64,000 bases of DNA from Cricetomys ansorgei (lineage: Eukaryota; Chordata; Mammalia; Rodentia; Nesomyidae): NCBI GenBank assembly GCA_026225945.1, contig JAMJFZ010000877.1, positions 60,001 to 124,000 of the forward strand, read 5' to 3'. A program made the position numbers and the translations under genes. Below, in pieces: positions 1-13,240 of the stretch (position 1 is its first letter; each line of letters starts with the position of its first letter). A model generated the notes under the pieces. The model saw only the letters and a list, made by a program, of their open reading frames with translations, was not told the origin of the DNA and searched no databases.

Positions 1-620
1 ATTAAAAAGAAAGATTTATTTGAGCTCATAGAGATTTTGTTCAACAGTTGCTTGGCCCTGGTTTTGGAGACTATGGCAACATAAGACATGATGATAAGAG
101 CATGTAGTAAAGAGTGCTTATACACCTCATGGTGGTCAAAAAGCAGGAAATCAGTATCCAATAACCCCTTGGAGTTCATGTTCCAATGAGTTAAAACCTC
201 TAGCTAGACTCCCACCTCTTAAAAACTCCACCCTCCTCCCCATTGTAGTACCAGCTTAGGACAATGCCCTTAACACATGAACCTTTGGGGGACACCTAGT
301 TCTGTCAGGTTTGAATGTAGGATGCCAGTCTATGGGTTTATATGTTTGAAAACTTGTTTCCCAGATGGTGGCATTGCTTTGAGATTTTATAGATGCTTTC
401 TAGGTGTAAGGCTTAACTGTTGAATGCAGGGTTGCATGGATGGAAGTTGAGTTATAGGCCAGCTGTGCTTCTAGTCTAGTTTTTTGGCTTTCTAGACTGC
501 TGAGATACCATCCCACCTATGTTCCTACCACCATTGGTGAAAATGCTCCAAGTTAAGTTCTCCTCCCACCCCCCTTTGCTTGTTTGTATAGTTTCAGCAA
601 TGTAAAAGTAACTAACACCA
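1..620 (+). repeat. Probable rodent hAT-type DNA element remnant (about 300-600) and flank
   Basis: The stretch from about 330, with ATGTTTGAAAACTTG and CCCAGATGGTGGCATTG, resembles a common rodent non-autonomous DNA element that also ends in gene-like CCAAAATAAA tails elsewhere. The first 300 bases are not recognised. No gene is visible. Confidence 0.35.
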
Positions 621-965
621 TAGCAAGTTGCTCAAAGACACAATTAAGACATTCCCAAGTTGGTACTCTTAACATGGGAGTCTTTCTTCTTAGCTACTAG
701 GTTTGCTGTTAGCAAATGAGTGCTCCCATCTTACCAGCATCCTACTATTAGTTAATTTCCATCCTCTTCTCTGGCTAAATGACACAGTGCCAAAGACATT
801 TTCAAATATTTGGGCTACTTCTGGAAAGTCCTTCTTCATAAAAAAGCTACTTCATAAAGTCCCTGATCAGTACCTGTCTCCAGTGCCACTGTCAAATTTC
901 CAATCAAAATTGCTACGAACAAATAGAAAGTCGTCAAAGAAAGGCAAAGCACTAAACATCCATTA

Positions 966-1091
<126 letters not shown>

Positions 1092-1592
1092 TCAGTAGAA
1101 GTTCTTTGTGGCAGCAGTTGAATCTTCCAGAAGGTAAATGGATATTTAGTATTGTTACGGTCTCCCCTGGACAATCTGGAGTTACAGATGTTCAGTTAAA
1201 AGGGTTTTTATAAGGTGTCTGCAGATTTGCTGAGGAGTGCTGGGTATTCTTTGAGGTTATAGAGAATGCATGCTTTACTAAGATTGCAGTCCCTGAAAGT
1301 CATAATTGTTTGAGCAAAAAAAAAAAAAAGTTCTTGAAAGCCTTTGCTGTGGTATGCAGTCAGAAGCTAAACTTCACTAATGAGGCTGAACTTTGATCTC
1401 TCAAAAAGCTTCAGAACAGGAATCAATTCCTCTGGGCCAGAATGTAGAAAACACTGAAAAGGTGGAAAAAATAAAGAAGAGAAAAATTAATTAGGCCATA
1501 TCACATGTAGTAATTGTTCAGCTACTTAATTTTTGAAATATTGGTGTACCTAGCTCAAACACAACTTTCAAATTAATAAAAATACATGGAGT

Positions 1593-1662
1593 GTGCATGC
1601 ATGTGTGTGTACATGCATGTGCATTTGTATGTGTGTGTGTGTGTGTGTATGTGTATGTATTT
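1593..1662. repeat. Impure (TG)n microsatellite
   Basis: An imperfect TG run is interrupted by ATGCATG and GTATG units. DNA from about 620 to 1590 and from 1665 to 2690 holds no feature I can name beyond short, chance open frames. Confidence 0.85.
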
Positions 1663-2689
1663 AGTACATTTGTAGGTGATCACTGCAAGTATTGGAACAC
1701 ATCCCCTTCAGATAAAGGGAACACTCACACTGAAAAACACATTTTTAAATTACTCATCTTGACAATATAAGAAGCTCACCAGGCCTTGCCTAGATCGTAT
1801 CCTTAACTTAAGTCTATTATCTAGATTCTCTTTTTACAACACCTTAAGAATGATAATTCTTAGCAGATTTGGCAGATTTGGGGATTGCTACTGTCCTAAG
1901 ATACTGTCCCTCGGGTTTTCTTCACACGCATGAACTACAAGCTGCTTAGTTTCTTTGGCTCTTGCCAGGCTTCTAGACATAACTAAATACATATTCACAG
2001 GCTTCTATGAGACAGCCAACTACCCATGAGGTCAAACTGACCTAAAAACTGAGATGATTCAAAAGGAAAGGATTTTTTTCAGAGCCTCTTCAACTTTTCA
2101 AAGCCACTATGTGCTTGTCATATTCAGTATGCACCATCAGGAACTTTGCTGTAATGACTCAAAATTGAAATGGTTCCTACAGACCAAGAAATAGCTCCAT
2201 CTGAGCAAACATTCCAGGTCCCTCCAGACTGGATTGACTTGAGGCCTTTTGCTAGTCTGCAAAGACAATTAGACTATGAGGATTAGAAATGAGTGGGCAG
2301 CACCAAGATCAAGGGCAAAGGAGGCCCTACAGAAAATGCAATGCTTTGTATTTACTATCAATGTCAGCTGCTCTCTCCCCAAATAAAGTACACAATTTTC
2401 TCTTTCATCCTTGTGTGTCTCACCTGTTTTAAGCTAAAATGGAAAATGTAATTGTAAATTCAGTGACTGAATACATCATCTTTATAGTCCAGGTTCATCT
2501 GCAACATATTTTATGCTTAAAATGTCAGATTTAATATGTCCTACGTGCATATTTTACAGAATGTATTTTTTTTAATATCCAAGAGGCTGGGGATGCTTGA
2601 ATTAAACTAATAATTATGCATGTGTGGACCTGAAGATACAAGTCTGCACTCTTCAAATCCTGTTTGTTCTGTAAGTGAATAAATGAAGA

Positions 2690-2895
2690 GAAGACTGACA
2701 AGATAAAACAGTGGGTAAAGGTGCCTGCTCCAGAGGCTGATGATCTGAGTTTGGTCCCCAGGACCTCCATGGTGGAAGGAGTAAATTGACTATGGTGAGC
2801 TGACCTCTGACCACTACATGGTCACTTTGCATCCACCCACCCACCGACCCACACACCCAATAAATAAATACATGTAAAAATTGATAAAGGGAGGG
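2690..2895 (+). mobile_element. B2 SINE
   Basis: The copy has the B2 order: a tRNA-like head with AGTGGGTAAAGGTGCCTG, then GATCTGAGTTTGGTCCCCAGGA, then the body GAGCTGACCTCTGACCA, and an A-rich end with AATAAATAAATA. Open frames on the minus strand here are products of the repeat. Confidence 0.85.
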
Positions 2896-4084
2896 AAGCA
2901 AACTATGAAAGTGATGGGGGGGCAGAGGGGTAATTAAAGAATTCAACAGAAACAAAATAGCACTGAAAGAATTCAATTAACAATATGATCATTTTTACCA
3001 ATATGTGGAGTAATAGGCTAATATATTAGTTAGTACCTGGGTTGGTATATAAATGGTGACCAAAGAGATAATAAGTAGTCAAAGCTTCAATGAGAAAGTC
3101 AGGATGTTCCCTCTGGAAGGCAGGACTGGACTGTGATTATAATTTAATAAGATAGAATCTTACTGACGATCCTGGAGAAACACGGGGTAGAAGAAAGAAG
3201 ATGGTGAGCCTTGGCATAGATAAGGAAGATTAATGAAAATAGATACTTACGGTACCCCTTCCCAAATCAGGACAGAAGTATCTGGCCTCCATGTGGAAAT
3301 ATCTTGTTAACTGAAACACATGTTCCATGTTCAGTGATGGAACCTCTGTCTAGCAAATTTTCATATCATGAATTGCTAAAGTCATACAGCTAATCCCCCT
3401 GCTCAAATTTCATTTTCTTCTAGATCCTTCTCATATTAAGTTGTCTTCCAATAGAGTCCTCTCTTCAGGAGCAAATGTTCTAGTCCTTCTTGTAGACCCT
3501 TCTGTGTTTGGGTTAGTTTGAAACCATATCTCATCCACTTGTTCATTGTGTGCTAGCTAAATTTCATCTCTGAGCATTAGCACTGAGGACTGAACTGGGC
3601 TGCAGTTGGTTTGCTTAACTATGTGCAATCTTACGAAACTCCTCTTCAGCTAGATTATAGCTCTACATTTGGAATCCTTTACCACCAATGCCCTTTAAAA
3701 AGCAAGAAAGAGAGAATGAGTTATTTATTCTCATCCTTTTTGTTAAACACACAGAGCATTAATCAGATTAAGAGGGATAAATTCATTTTTACTTTATCCT
3801 TACTTATGTAAATAGAGCTCCAGGCTTGCACAGTTCAATTTGAATTCTCCCCTGTGTGGTTAATAGCCTCGATACTGGGCTAGGCTCTTCTGCTTAGGAC
3901 ATTGGTTACTTTGGATATGTCATTAACTCTGGTGATCATCGATAAAAGTTACAGCAATAATTAGCACAGCTTCAAATAGACACCTGAATTTTAAAAGTAT
4001 CTTTTTTTAAACAACACACAGTAGAAAATAGCAAGGACTAATGTCTGAGTTAAAAAAAAAAAAGATATATCTGAATATGTTTCA
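2896..4084. other. Anonymous non-coding DNA
   Basis: I see no gene, RNA or recognisable repeat. The open frame at 3611-3811 is short, lacks any family signature and is best read as chance. Confidence 0.5.
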
Positions 4085-4116
4085 TTGCTAGCTGTTTTAT
4101 TTAAAAAGCAATCTGT

Positions 4117-4163
<47 letters not shown>

Positions 4164-4305
4164 ACTGAGTGTATGCCTTATATGTGTGTGTGTACTTGAA
4201 GGCCAGAAGAGGGTGTTGTATCCCCTGGAGTTGGAGTTACAAATGATTATGAGCTTCTCTACTTGGCAGTAAGTGCTCTTAACCTCTGAGCCATAGCTCC
4301 AGTTC
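4085..4305 (-). mobile_element. B2 SINE with a (TG)n run
   Basis: Read on the minus strand, the copy ends with GAGGTTAAGAGCACTTACTG and contains the body CTTCTGGCCTTC. The B2 tail has turned into a TG microsatellite at 4113-4160. Confidence 0.75.
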
Positions 4306-5529
4306 CATTATTTATTGTTTTAAATGGAGCTTTAAAATAAAATATTATGAGCATTCTCTTAGTATGAAATTAATAAAAATAGATTAATATAAATATTAAA
4401 TACAGAAATAGAATACATGTATAAAAATAAATATAACTATAATCAAAATAAAACCAATCTCGTTTGCCTGCATCTGTGTTACAACATAAGAGTCAGACAG
4501 ATTTTCAACATATTTAGAGAGATGTTTAGAATGCAAGTCAATAGCTTATGCGGAGTTTACTTATGAAGACTTTCAAATACTTCTGAGGACTTTCAAGTAG
4601 ATAAGCAGTAACCCACAGACAACTATAATTTGGAGTACCACAAATAATCCACCCACAAGACCGGGAAGAAAGGAAAAACTAACAGAAATAAAAACAAGGT
4701 TGGGAGCAGGGAAGCAGCTGCTTCTTTCCAAAGGGTTGGAAGGCACATGCTGTGGAAGTGCAGCCCTTGTTTTCAGCAGAGCAGCTTCTTCCCTAGCGGA
4801 CAAGTCTATGTGGTACATTGTTTACCAGTGCAGTAGCACAGATTTCTTTTGTATTTTACAGTAGCATTGTTCTCTTAACTAGCAGTGTCATTAACTTAAA
4901 AAAAACAAACACTGGGTGTGTGCCTCAGGCTGGTCCTGCATGTAGGAGCCTCCCGCTTCCACCTCACCATCATTGCATGGCTTTGGGGCTAATATTCAGT
5001 GTACTCACAGCCTCTGAATGCTGGCATAACGGGTGCTTGTCACATCATCAGCTTTGGGTTGGTGCTTCAAAAGCAGCATTCTCAAAAGATTCTACAAGCA
5101 CTAAAATTTGAATAACAACTAAACCTTGAATCTCTTTATGAAATAAAGCACATTTTCTTCAATTTTCTGAGGACAAGGCTGAGTTGAATCTACTTAAAGG
5201 CGTACTTCACTCACAGAACATGTCAGCGATGAGCTCATTTTGGGAAAACAAAGCTGACAGTTTTCGATATCTTTGCCTAAGAGGTTTTAACATTATTAAA
5301 GAGAAGACCATTTCCTCCTTTAAAATATTTGCTAGAAGAAAACCAAAATACTAAATTCAAGACAAAGACTTGAAAGAAAAAAATAAAAGTTGCACTTATA
5401 TTATAGCATTATTGTCAATAGTGGGAATTTTGAAATGGCTTACACTTACAGCAAATGTCACAGTAACACTTTAAATGAGGTGCTCAAAATATACCAACAT
5501 ATTATTAGTTGAAAGTAGGAAGACAGGGT
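4306..5529. other. AT-rich non-coding DNA with a decayed B1 (about 4920-5045, minus)
   Basis: Within 4920-5045, CAGGCTGGTCCTGCATGTAG and CTCTGAATGCTGGCATAAC follow a B1 read backwards but are heavily mutated. The rest is AT-rich DNA without a recognisable feature. The opposed frames around 4573-5111 show no family signature. Confidence 0.4.
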
Positions 5530-5625
5530 TAGGAATGTAGTTTAGTACTAGAGCGTATGCTCATCATTCACAAGGCCCTACACTCCATCCCCAATATTGA
5601 TAGCAACAACAACCAACAGCAAACT
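5530..5625 (+). mobile_element. ID-type SINE
   Basis: GGAATGTAGTTTAGTACTAG and AGGCCCTACACTCCATCCCC follow the tRNA-Ala-derived ID head, and a CAACAACAACC tail follows. Confidence 0.7.
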
Positions 5626-6490
5626 AAAAGGAAATTAGGAAGATAATTATGATTTTAGGTGCCTAGATGAGTTATACAATGCAATGGATATATACATATG
5701 TAATCTATGATGACGCAGAGAAACAATGTAAATAATCATGCAAATAATAATATTGAACTTGGGTTGTTCAGGTTTAGGGAAAGAATGAAAGAAACTGCTT
5801 ATTTACATATTCATTAGTTTGGACATGTTCATATAACAATATATTATTGTTATATAAACCTTTGAAGAAACCGTAAAGTGTCTCAAATTAGAAGCAGAAG
5901 AAGGAAGCCATAAATAACTTTGTGTGATCCAAGAAGAGTCCAGCAGTAGGAAAGTGGGATGTGCTGGTTTGGGTTTGAGAAATATTAGGAATTATGCGAC
6001 GCCCACACCAGGCCATAGCAGTTTTCTGTCTCCACTCTTGCCTTTCACATAGTATTCCCCACACACAATTTTTTTTTATAATTATCACTCTCATTCATGC
6101 GTGCTCCCCCATACTGGCCCTCACGCTCAGGGCACCTAATAATCCAGGGTCATCCTACTTCAGGTATAATGCCTTTCATTTTATTGCAGACTCACATCAT
6201 ACAGGTGAACTAATTTTGTGTATTGATAGGTTGATGGTTATTAGCTTACAGTTCTTTATTAATAATAATAATGCTACCTTTTTCCCCACTTTCAACTGAC
6301 GTAAGTTCTGAATTCGAGCCAATAACGGTCCTTAAGCAACTAAGTCAGGAAAACTGTTAAACATTTGCTCGTATGCCAGCATCTCAGAGTCCATGTCTGG
6401 CTCGCACATGCTCACAGACCTGAGACCTCGAGGACACTTCTGCACATGCACTTCATCTCCTCTGTGCTCACGCCTTCTTCCTTTTTTTTT
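5626..6490. other. Non-coding DNA, nothing recognised
   Basis: AT-rich sequence holds overlapping short frames on both strands (5888-6299). None carries a domain, signal or splice context that I recognise. Confidence 0.45.
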
Positions 6491-6600
6491 TTTTTTGGTG
6501 TGTGCTAAGAATGCAAAGATTCAATGCTGGGCCTTGCATAGGCTAGTTAACTGCTCTGTTACTCTAACATGTACCCTAAACCTCATCCCCTTTACTCTTA
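6491..6600 (-). mobile_element. ID-type SINE fragment
   Basis: CTGGGCCTTGCATAGGCTAG and the following TTAACTGCTCTGTTACTCTA read as a degraded ID element on the minus strand, next to a T-run at about 6482-6496. Confidence 0.5.
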
Positions 6601-6724
6601 AAAGTCTAAATTGCTTAATATAGTTTGCAAACTTTTTGCCATCTGCTCTTTGACAGCCCCTCTCTCATATATCGATATTCTAGCCGCATTTAATATTTCA
6701 TTCCTCTAAAAAAGTAATACTTTT

Positions 6725-6905
6725 TTTTGTGAGTCACAGTCATGGAACTACAGGTAGGACTAGTTGGGATAAGAAAGGGGATCGGTGGTAGTGGAAGGGG
6801 TCAAGAAGGGTAAGGGGTGATAAATATGATAAAAACGAATTACACAGAAGGAAATGTCTTGATTAAATCCATTATCATGCAAAATTAATATATGCTAATA
6901 GGAAT
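6725..6905 (+). mobile_element. L1 3' end fragment
   Basis: A purine-rich G-run stretch (AAGAAAGGGGATCGGTGGTA) leads into TGATAAATATGATAAAAACG. This order is typical of the 3' UTR and tail of rodent L1 copies. Confidence 0.5.
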
Positions 6906-7139
6906 ATGAAAAGAAAGTCATGACCTTTCTTGATGTCAGCTCATCTTGCATGCTTAAGCCTGTTTAAATTAATAGTTTCTAAAGATGCCCCATTGTAATC
7001 TCCGGAATCTGTGAATACCTTAACCTTACATAGCAAAAGAGAATTTGCAAATGGGATTAAATCGAAGAGTCTGAGGTGGCAAAATTAGTGTAGATTGTGT
7101 AGTGGACTTTTCATAATCTCCAGCATCCTTACAAAGGGA

Positions 7140-7265
7140 TTATAGCTGGGTGTGATGCTGTACACCTATAATTACAGGTGTATCACGAGGTCAAGGACAG
7201 CCTGCACAACTTAGTGAGAGTCTCGAAATGGACTGAGACTTGTTACCTTCTATGCAAATTTTTAA
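7140..7265 (+). mobile_element. Decayed B1-type SINE
   Basis: GCTGGGTGTGATGCTGTACACC opens like B1, and ATCACGAGGTCAAGGACAGCC and AGTGAGAGTCTCGAAA follow its second half. Confidence 0.6.
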
Positions 7266-7372
7266 ACTATAAAATATACTTTTAAAATAATCATGTCTGG
7301 ATCTACATCAACTGTGTAATGAGATGTAAGACACAAGCAAATATCGGTTGGATGGAAAAATAGTAAAGATGT

Positions 7373-7510
7373 TTAATCTTCTACTGAATGTGGGTCAGTA
7401 ATAAAGCATTTGCCTGGTATATGCAAAGCTCTTCGTTTCACCACTAGTATCTCTCTCTCACACACACACAGAATCAGAGAGAGAGAGACACACACACACA
7501 CACACATTAG
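7373..7510 (+). mobile_element. ID-type SINE followed by (TC)(CA)(GA) microsatellite
   Basis: GGGTCAGTAATAAAGCATTTG and the following CCTGGTATATGCAAAG follow the ID head. The tail is a compound simple repeat from 7450 to 7506. Confidence 0.6.
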
Positions 7511-8020
7511 AGGGGGGAAACACATTAGAGTCAGAAAAAGAGTTGTGTCAGGGTAGAAGTTGGAGTGAGAGGCTTTGAATAACTCCATGAATGAGAAAAA
7601 AGACAAAAAGTTCTGGAAATGCCCCCAATAAACACTGGAATATATGTATTTTGTCCTGAGAAAGGATATTGGACTACAGTGCTACTGGATTACCAGTGGG
7701 GTACACCATGGAAACTACTGTATATGCCATTATGCCCCCTCCCCCTTTAGTATGAATGCCTTATCAGCAAGAGATAGGTTTCACTTAATGAGGTGATCAG
7801 GTATAGTCTCTCATAAAATATTACTGCCTTTTAAATGAATGTATAGAAGATGAGCAGAAAATTTTAAATGTCTTCAAGTAGAAAAAAATGACCAGGGATA
7901 ATAGAAGGCCGCATCACTTCCACATGGAGTTCTAAACCCTAAAGAAAACCTCTTGTCTCGCGTCACATGAATTGACTCACAGAAAACTAATGCATTTGTC
8001 TAAAGGAAAATGCAGAACTG
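7511..8020. other. Non-coding DNA, nothing recognised
   Basis: I see no gene or repeat signature in this AT-rich stretch. Confidence 0.4.
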
Positions 8021-8028
8021 GATCTGGT

Positions 8029-8081
<53 letters not shown>

Positions 8082-8165
8082 GTCATTCCAGGTACCAGGG
8101 AGGCTGAGACAGGAGAATCACAAATTTAAGACCTACCTGGGCAACTTGGTAAAATTCATTTAAAA
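8020..8165 (+). mobile_element. B1-type SINE disrupted by a (CA)25 microsatellite
   Basis: GGATCTGGTGACAC leads into a 50-base CA run (8030-8079). CTGTCATTCCAGGTACCAGGG and the rest of a B1 body follow, ending in AAAATAAAAAG. The CA run has replaced the B1 head. Confidence 0.7.
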
Positions 8166-8169
8166 TAAA

Positions 8170-8550
8170 AAGTGCACTGTATTTTGACTATATTCTTCCC
8201 CTCATCCAACTCCTCCTGGATACCCCCCCCATCCCAACTTCATGCTCATTCACTTCCTTAAAAAAAAAGTACAAGCAAACAAAGATGTGCTCCATTTTGT
8301 GTTGGCAACACAAGGGCTGCCCTGGTGTGTCACTGAAATATCTAATGGTACTCCATTGAAGAAAACCGATTTCCCTCTTCCAGCAAGTATTAATTGCACA
8401 TAACTTCTTGGCTGGGGATAGGGTTTCCTTTACACTTTCCCTTCTCTTTCCTGGGATTTAGTTTCACTTGAACATGTACAGGTCTTTTGAGTGCTGCTAC
8501 ATGTGGATTGGTCCTGTTGTGTTAGAGAATGCTGTTTTTTGGGAGAGGGG
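8170..8550 (-). mobile_element. L1 3' UTR fragment
   Basis: C-rich ATACCCCCCCCATCCC, the segment AAGGGCTGCCCTGGTGTGTC, then GAAGAAAACCGATTTCCCTC and the TGTACAGGTCTTTTG block follow the order of a rodent L1 3' UTR read from its end. Confidence 0.6.
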
Positions 8551-8609
8551 AAAGTATATGATTACAATGTATTGTATGAACATTTATAAAAAATAAAAAT
8601 ATTAATTAA

Positions 8610-8705
8610 AAAGGGGGAGCTGGGAGTACAATTCTGTAGTAGAGGAATTGCAGCAGGTATGAGGTCCTATATACAATCCCCAGAACTAGAAAAACAAAAC
8701 CCAAA
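8610..8705 (+). mobile_element. ID-type SINE
   Basis: GGGAGCTGGGAGTACAATTC, TAGTAGAGGAATTGCAG and ATACAATCCCCAGAACTAG match the ID layout with an A-rich tail. Confidence 0.65.
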
Positions 8706-9069
8706 AAGTTGGTCTAAGTCTAAGAAGAGAAGATGTTGAAATCTGGAGAGAGAACTTGCCTAAATGGAAGACATCCACCTATCATTTCACCGCAACCTCT
8801 TTGGTAGCATAAAATACCTTTATACTCTTCAGATCCCCAAAAGATGGACATTTGGGACATAAGTCTCCTCTATTTTCTGAAAAGACAGCTTGTATTCTGC
8901 TTATTCCACCAACTTCTGCATCCTGGCCTTTCCATAGGAATACAAACCCTCAATGCTAGTAACATCATATAACACGTAGTTAACAAAGCAGCGATCAGAA
9001 TTTCCTTGAAGACATTTCCTTAGCTCAAAACATAACAAAACAAAACATTGTGTACACTTGCTCCTTCAC

Positions 9070-9235
9070 AGTTCAGTTTCTGTTAGTCACCAATCAACTA
9101 CTTCAAAAGATAGTGGCTCAAAACAAAGTTTTAATTTGGGATGTTAAATGGGTTTGGCTGGAGGCTACACATCTGTCTCTCAAGGCTTTGTGTCAGATGG
9201 CATCTGAGGTTACATTCATTTGAAATGTTCATAGA
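9070..9235 (+). repeat. Ancient mammalian DNA-transposon-like repeat
   Basis: The order GTTAGTCACCAATCAACTAC, AGTGGCTCAAAACAAAG and GGCTGGAGGCTACACATC recalls a mammalian-wide repeat found in human and rodents. The family name is uncertain. 8706-9069 and 9236-10259 show nothing I can name. Confidence 0.4.
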
Positions 9236-10259
9236 TTAAAGATAAACCATTAGTATGGCTCTTGATTGGAATGGAGAAGATGAATTTGCACCATAATTCT
9301 CCAGGCATTGCTATTACTGAATCAATACAAATGTAAGCACCTTCTATTGTACAAATAAAAGTTAGCAACGTGTAAGACAGTCAACTATTAAAGGATAATA
9401 ATACAAAAGTTTTTATACAGAGATGCACAAACCTGTGAAAAGGTACTTCAGTTATAAGAAATAGAAATTCTTTGAAACCCATCTATCAGACAATATGTAT
9501 GTATATTGAGAGAAAACTAGTTCTATAATTCATGAACTCATGAAAGTTAATAGATCAAGAGCTATTTTCTCAACACAGGCCCTGGCATGTAAAACTAAAG
9601 GCTTCATACCCTTGAAGATGCCCCATTATTTGTAATGGAGATTCATATGCCTTTCTGCAACAGTTGAAGCTTAGATGATCAGTGAACAACAGACTGTCTA
9701 CCTTGGTAATGCATGTTCCAGTGGCAAGGAGAGGGCATTTCAGGGGTTCATAAACGTTTATCATCAAATAGCTTACAGTCTAAAGAGTGTGTAATAATGG
9801 ATATTTATAAGAAAGGATGTCTTTGAGTGCTCTCTCAGATTTAGTTAAGATTCTACTCTGAGAATGAACAAGCTGTAAGTTTTTGTGTCTTATTTTATTC
9901 ACATTTAAAATGAAAACATTAATATTTACTTCACAGATTTGTTGTTTCTACTAAAATGAATCATTACATAGAATTGCATAGCACATGTCCAAAAATATTT
10001 AGACCCAACCATCTTTACTGAAGCTAAGCAACATATCATTAAAATAGATCCAACAAAAACATATCCCCACTCCCTTTGATTTACAAAACACTTGGGGCAT
10101 CTCTGGCTTCCTAGATTTTCTGTGAATATATTTTAGCAATTATTTAGAAATATCACAGTTTATTATTAGTAAAAAATTAACAGTACCAAGATATTTTTTT
10201 AAATAGAAGCCATGTTGGAAGGTTCAGAATATAAAGTAAACAAAATCAACATAAAAGTG

Positions 10260-10420
10260 ATTATGCAGCTGGGTGTGATGGCCTTTAATTCCAGCACTCA
10301 AGGAGGCAGAGGCAGGTGAATCACTGTAAATTTGAAGCCAGTCTGGTCTACTTAGTAAGTTCCAGGATGGCCAGAGCTACTTAGCCAGATTGTCTCAAAA
10401 TAAGACAAAACAAAAAAGTA
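10260..10420 (+). mobile_element. B1 SINE
   Basis: A full-length B1 runs from AGCTGGGTGTGATGGCCTTT, through CCAGTCTGGTCTACTTAGTA, to an A-rich end. Confidence 0.9.
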
Positions 10421-12115
10421 ATTATACAGTGAACATCATCCCAATTGTGTTAAAAAGGCACAAGCTTGGATGTAACTATTATAAAAGAATTAATAGTATG
10501 AACTAAGCCAAACTACTATGTGAATGGCTGGCTGCATTATGAATGTTTTAATATCTTCTTCAGTTTTTCTTATTTTGTGTTTTTACAATGAATATACATT
10601 ACTTGTATCAATAAAACTCAGTTCAATCAAAACTAATATTCTAGCCATTTAATTTAGCTTCCCTTCTCATGATACATGTACACATATCTACTAGTTATCA
10701 TGCTTAGCCACCCAGCAAGAAAAGAATATTTTGTTGATATTTCAAGTCAATCAGTCTGTTTTTTAAAACATCTACTATATCTACTTAGGTATGTTCAATT
10801 TGAAAAAAATATCTTAAAAAGAGAGTTGATTTTCAAAGGATGGAAATGTTCACTCAATAAACGTGTGCTAAATCTTGTATCAGAAACTGTTCTGGATTTA
10901 AAGGAATGCATACGTGAAGAAATCCTGGGTCCTAGATAGAAGAGCCTTGTCTTTTCCTGATGGAGATAGAGATAAACAGAAAGAGCCATAAATGATAAAC
11001 AACATAATAATTAAAAAGAAGAGCCTTGTAATTCTAGGTTGTAAAGACAAGTCATGAAAAAGTCACAAGAAAAAACACCCCCAGTTCAGGATATACTGAT
11101 ACTCCCTGGCCTGAAGTCTGGGTCAATAGGGAAGCAGGAAGGAGATTATCAAAGTACTAAAGATTTGCTATTTAAACAGAGAGCCCTGAACTTCAGTGTT
11201 TTCTGAAACTCTTTGGGAATATTTTCTTGCAAATACAGCAAAGGGAGGCTGTGTGGCCAAGCCTATGGAGCTGACCTCTATTTCAAACAGAGTAGCTCTG
11301 CTTTCAGCGTCCCATAAGTTGGATTCTGGGTAGGATTTTATTTGAAGAAACAGATGATGACCTTGAAAAGTCAGAGTGTTCCTGTGCTGTCAAGCTATTG
11401 CGTGCTTTTAAGGCAAGGAATAACACAGGTTTCTATTTTAAACGTGAGTTTTTGATTGGTTTAAGGACCAGTCATGCAAAGCTTGAGGAGACCTTTGAGA
11501 GTGCCAGGTAGCAATTAGCAACTGCAGCTCTGTTATGAGAAAGGAATTGAGGATCATTGTTGAGATATAGGGGAATAGTTGCAACAAAATTCTGTGACTA
11601 CCTAGATGTGGGTAGTATGCAAGAGAGAATAGAATTACTTTGAGCTTTCCCACAGATGTAAAAGTTCTTAAATTTTAATGTGCATAACAATATCTAAGAG
11701 TTCTATTTAAAAGAAGGTTTCTGATATTCCTATGTACATTAAAATTGCATGGGTTTTCATTTAACAAATATGTGGAAAGCACAGAGATGCTGAGGTTGGA
11801 AACAATGTTAACATATCTGGGGACTCTATGACAAGAAAAGATGAGAAAGAAGAACAATTAGTTTTAGTTCAGACCTGAGGTCATTGTACTTCTGAAGCAA
11901 ACATCAACAAAGACCTGTTGGGAATTTGAGATATAGAGCTTCTAATCATCATCTTAGAGTTCATCTGAGAAATAAATATTAGTGATATTTTATTGGGAAG
12001 AACTAGAGTCTAAATAGTGGATGATGGCTAAACATTAATAAATGAGATTACTCAGAGAGAGAGAAAAAAGGCCCAAGGATGGAACCACAAAGAGCAACAA
12101 CATTTAAACAACAGA
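10421..12115. other. AT-rich non-coding DNA, nothing recognised
   Basis: Short frames occur on both strands (10676-10989, 11438-11857), but they overlap each other, lack family signatures and have no splice or promoter support. I regard them as chance. Confidence 0.45.
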
Positions 12116-12250
12116 TGGAGCAGTAGGCATGATGCTACACACCTGTATTTCAGCATTTGGATGACAAAGGTGTTCGAGGCCAACTGGTGTGCTACACAGT
12201 AAGTAGAACAAGACCAGCCTGCATTACAGTGAGACTCTCAACAACAGACC
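12116..12250 (+). mobile_element. Degraded B1-type SINE
   Basis: GGCATGATGCTACACACCTG and GAGGCCAACTGGTGTGCTAC follow B1, ending in GTGAGACTCTCAACAACA. Confidence 0.65.
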
Positions 12251-12344
12251 TTTGCATTTCATAGACCTCCCCACTCCCGTATCACCTATCATTTTGCCAT
12301 ATTTTCTTTAAGATATTTTAAACATTTTGTATGGAAAATTTTGA

Positions 12345-12485
12345 GCTGGGCACAATGGTTAAAACTTGTAATCACAGCACTAAGAAAGTGGAGACAAGAG
12401 GATTGGCATTCAAGGCCATCTGCAGCTACACAGCAAGTTCAAGCCAAGATAATACTACATTAGATCATATCTCAAAAGTGAATAG
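12345..12485 (+). mobile_element. Degraded B1-type SINE
   Basis: AGCTGGGCACAATGGTTAAA, CAAGGCCATCTGCAGCTACA and ATCATATCTCAAAAGTG match B1 in order. The ORF reading through it is repeat-derived. Confidence 0.65.
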
Positions 12486-13240
12486 AAGCCAAAGGAAGAT
12501 AATGAAAAAGTCTAGAGGTATAACTGACAGACTGGGCACTGTAGTTGGGTGTATAGAGCTGGGAGTCAAGTTTACCACTCACAGGTAATGGTATAGACCA
12601 TTGCTCTATTTAACTTTCATCTAACCAATCAAGAAATCTGTTACAAACACCTCTAGGTCTCAAGAGTATCACACTATAGCTAGAAAAAGCACCATATCAA
12701 TTAACTCAACCAAATCCAGTATTATATAATATTTTACTTGGCCTAACATCTGAAGTTTCTTATAACAGATTGGTATATCCTGGAATTATTTTTGATTGTT
12801 ATCTAATTATATCCAAGTCAAATCTTATGTTTCTATTCCCCCAGAACATGTTAAATTCACATAGCTATAGACCTTGTCCTAATGAGGATTATTTGAAAGA
12901 AAAAGTGGGTATTAGCATGGGCAACCCCTTGGATTTAAAAAAAGAAAGAGAATTTGAATTTGGCTAGGAGATCTGAAATTATCATTGACTATGATGAAAG
13001 GAAATAATGGTTCAAAATGGATACCTGAGCAAAAGCTGTGCAGGAGAGGATTATGGTATGGGAGACTACTGGAATCCTGGAGAATTGTACAAAGCCATGC
13101 ATATTCTAGCATTAGTACAGTGGAGGTTCTTTTCACAGGGTTTAAAATTAGTGAGTATTGGAAAATGAATGGAAGTAAGATGGAGCAGGGGACACATGTC
13201 TCCCTGGAACATGTGGCAGGTGTTACAAAGTGTTAAAACG
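12486..13240. other. Non-coding DNA, nothing recognised
   Basis: Overlapping frames at 12770-13236 on both strands lack any recognisable motif. No gene is supported. Confidence 0.4.

Noticed and set aside
8030..8079. CA run considered as a CRISPR-like or regulatory array
   Set aside because: It is a plain dinucleotide microsatellite inside a SINE. No array with spacers exists anywhere in the window, and the genome is eukaryotic.
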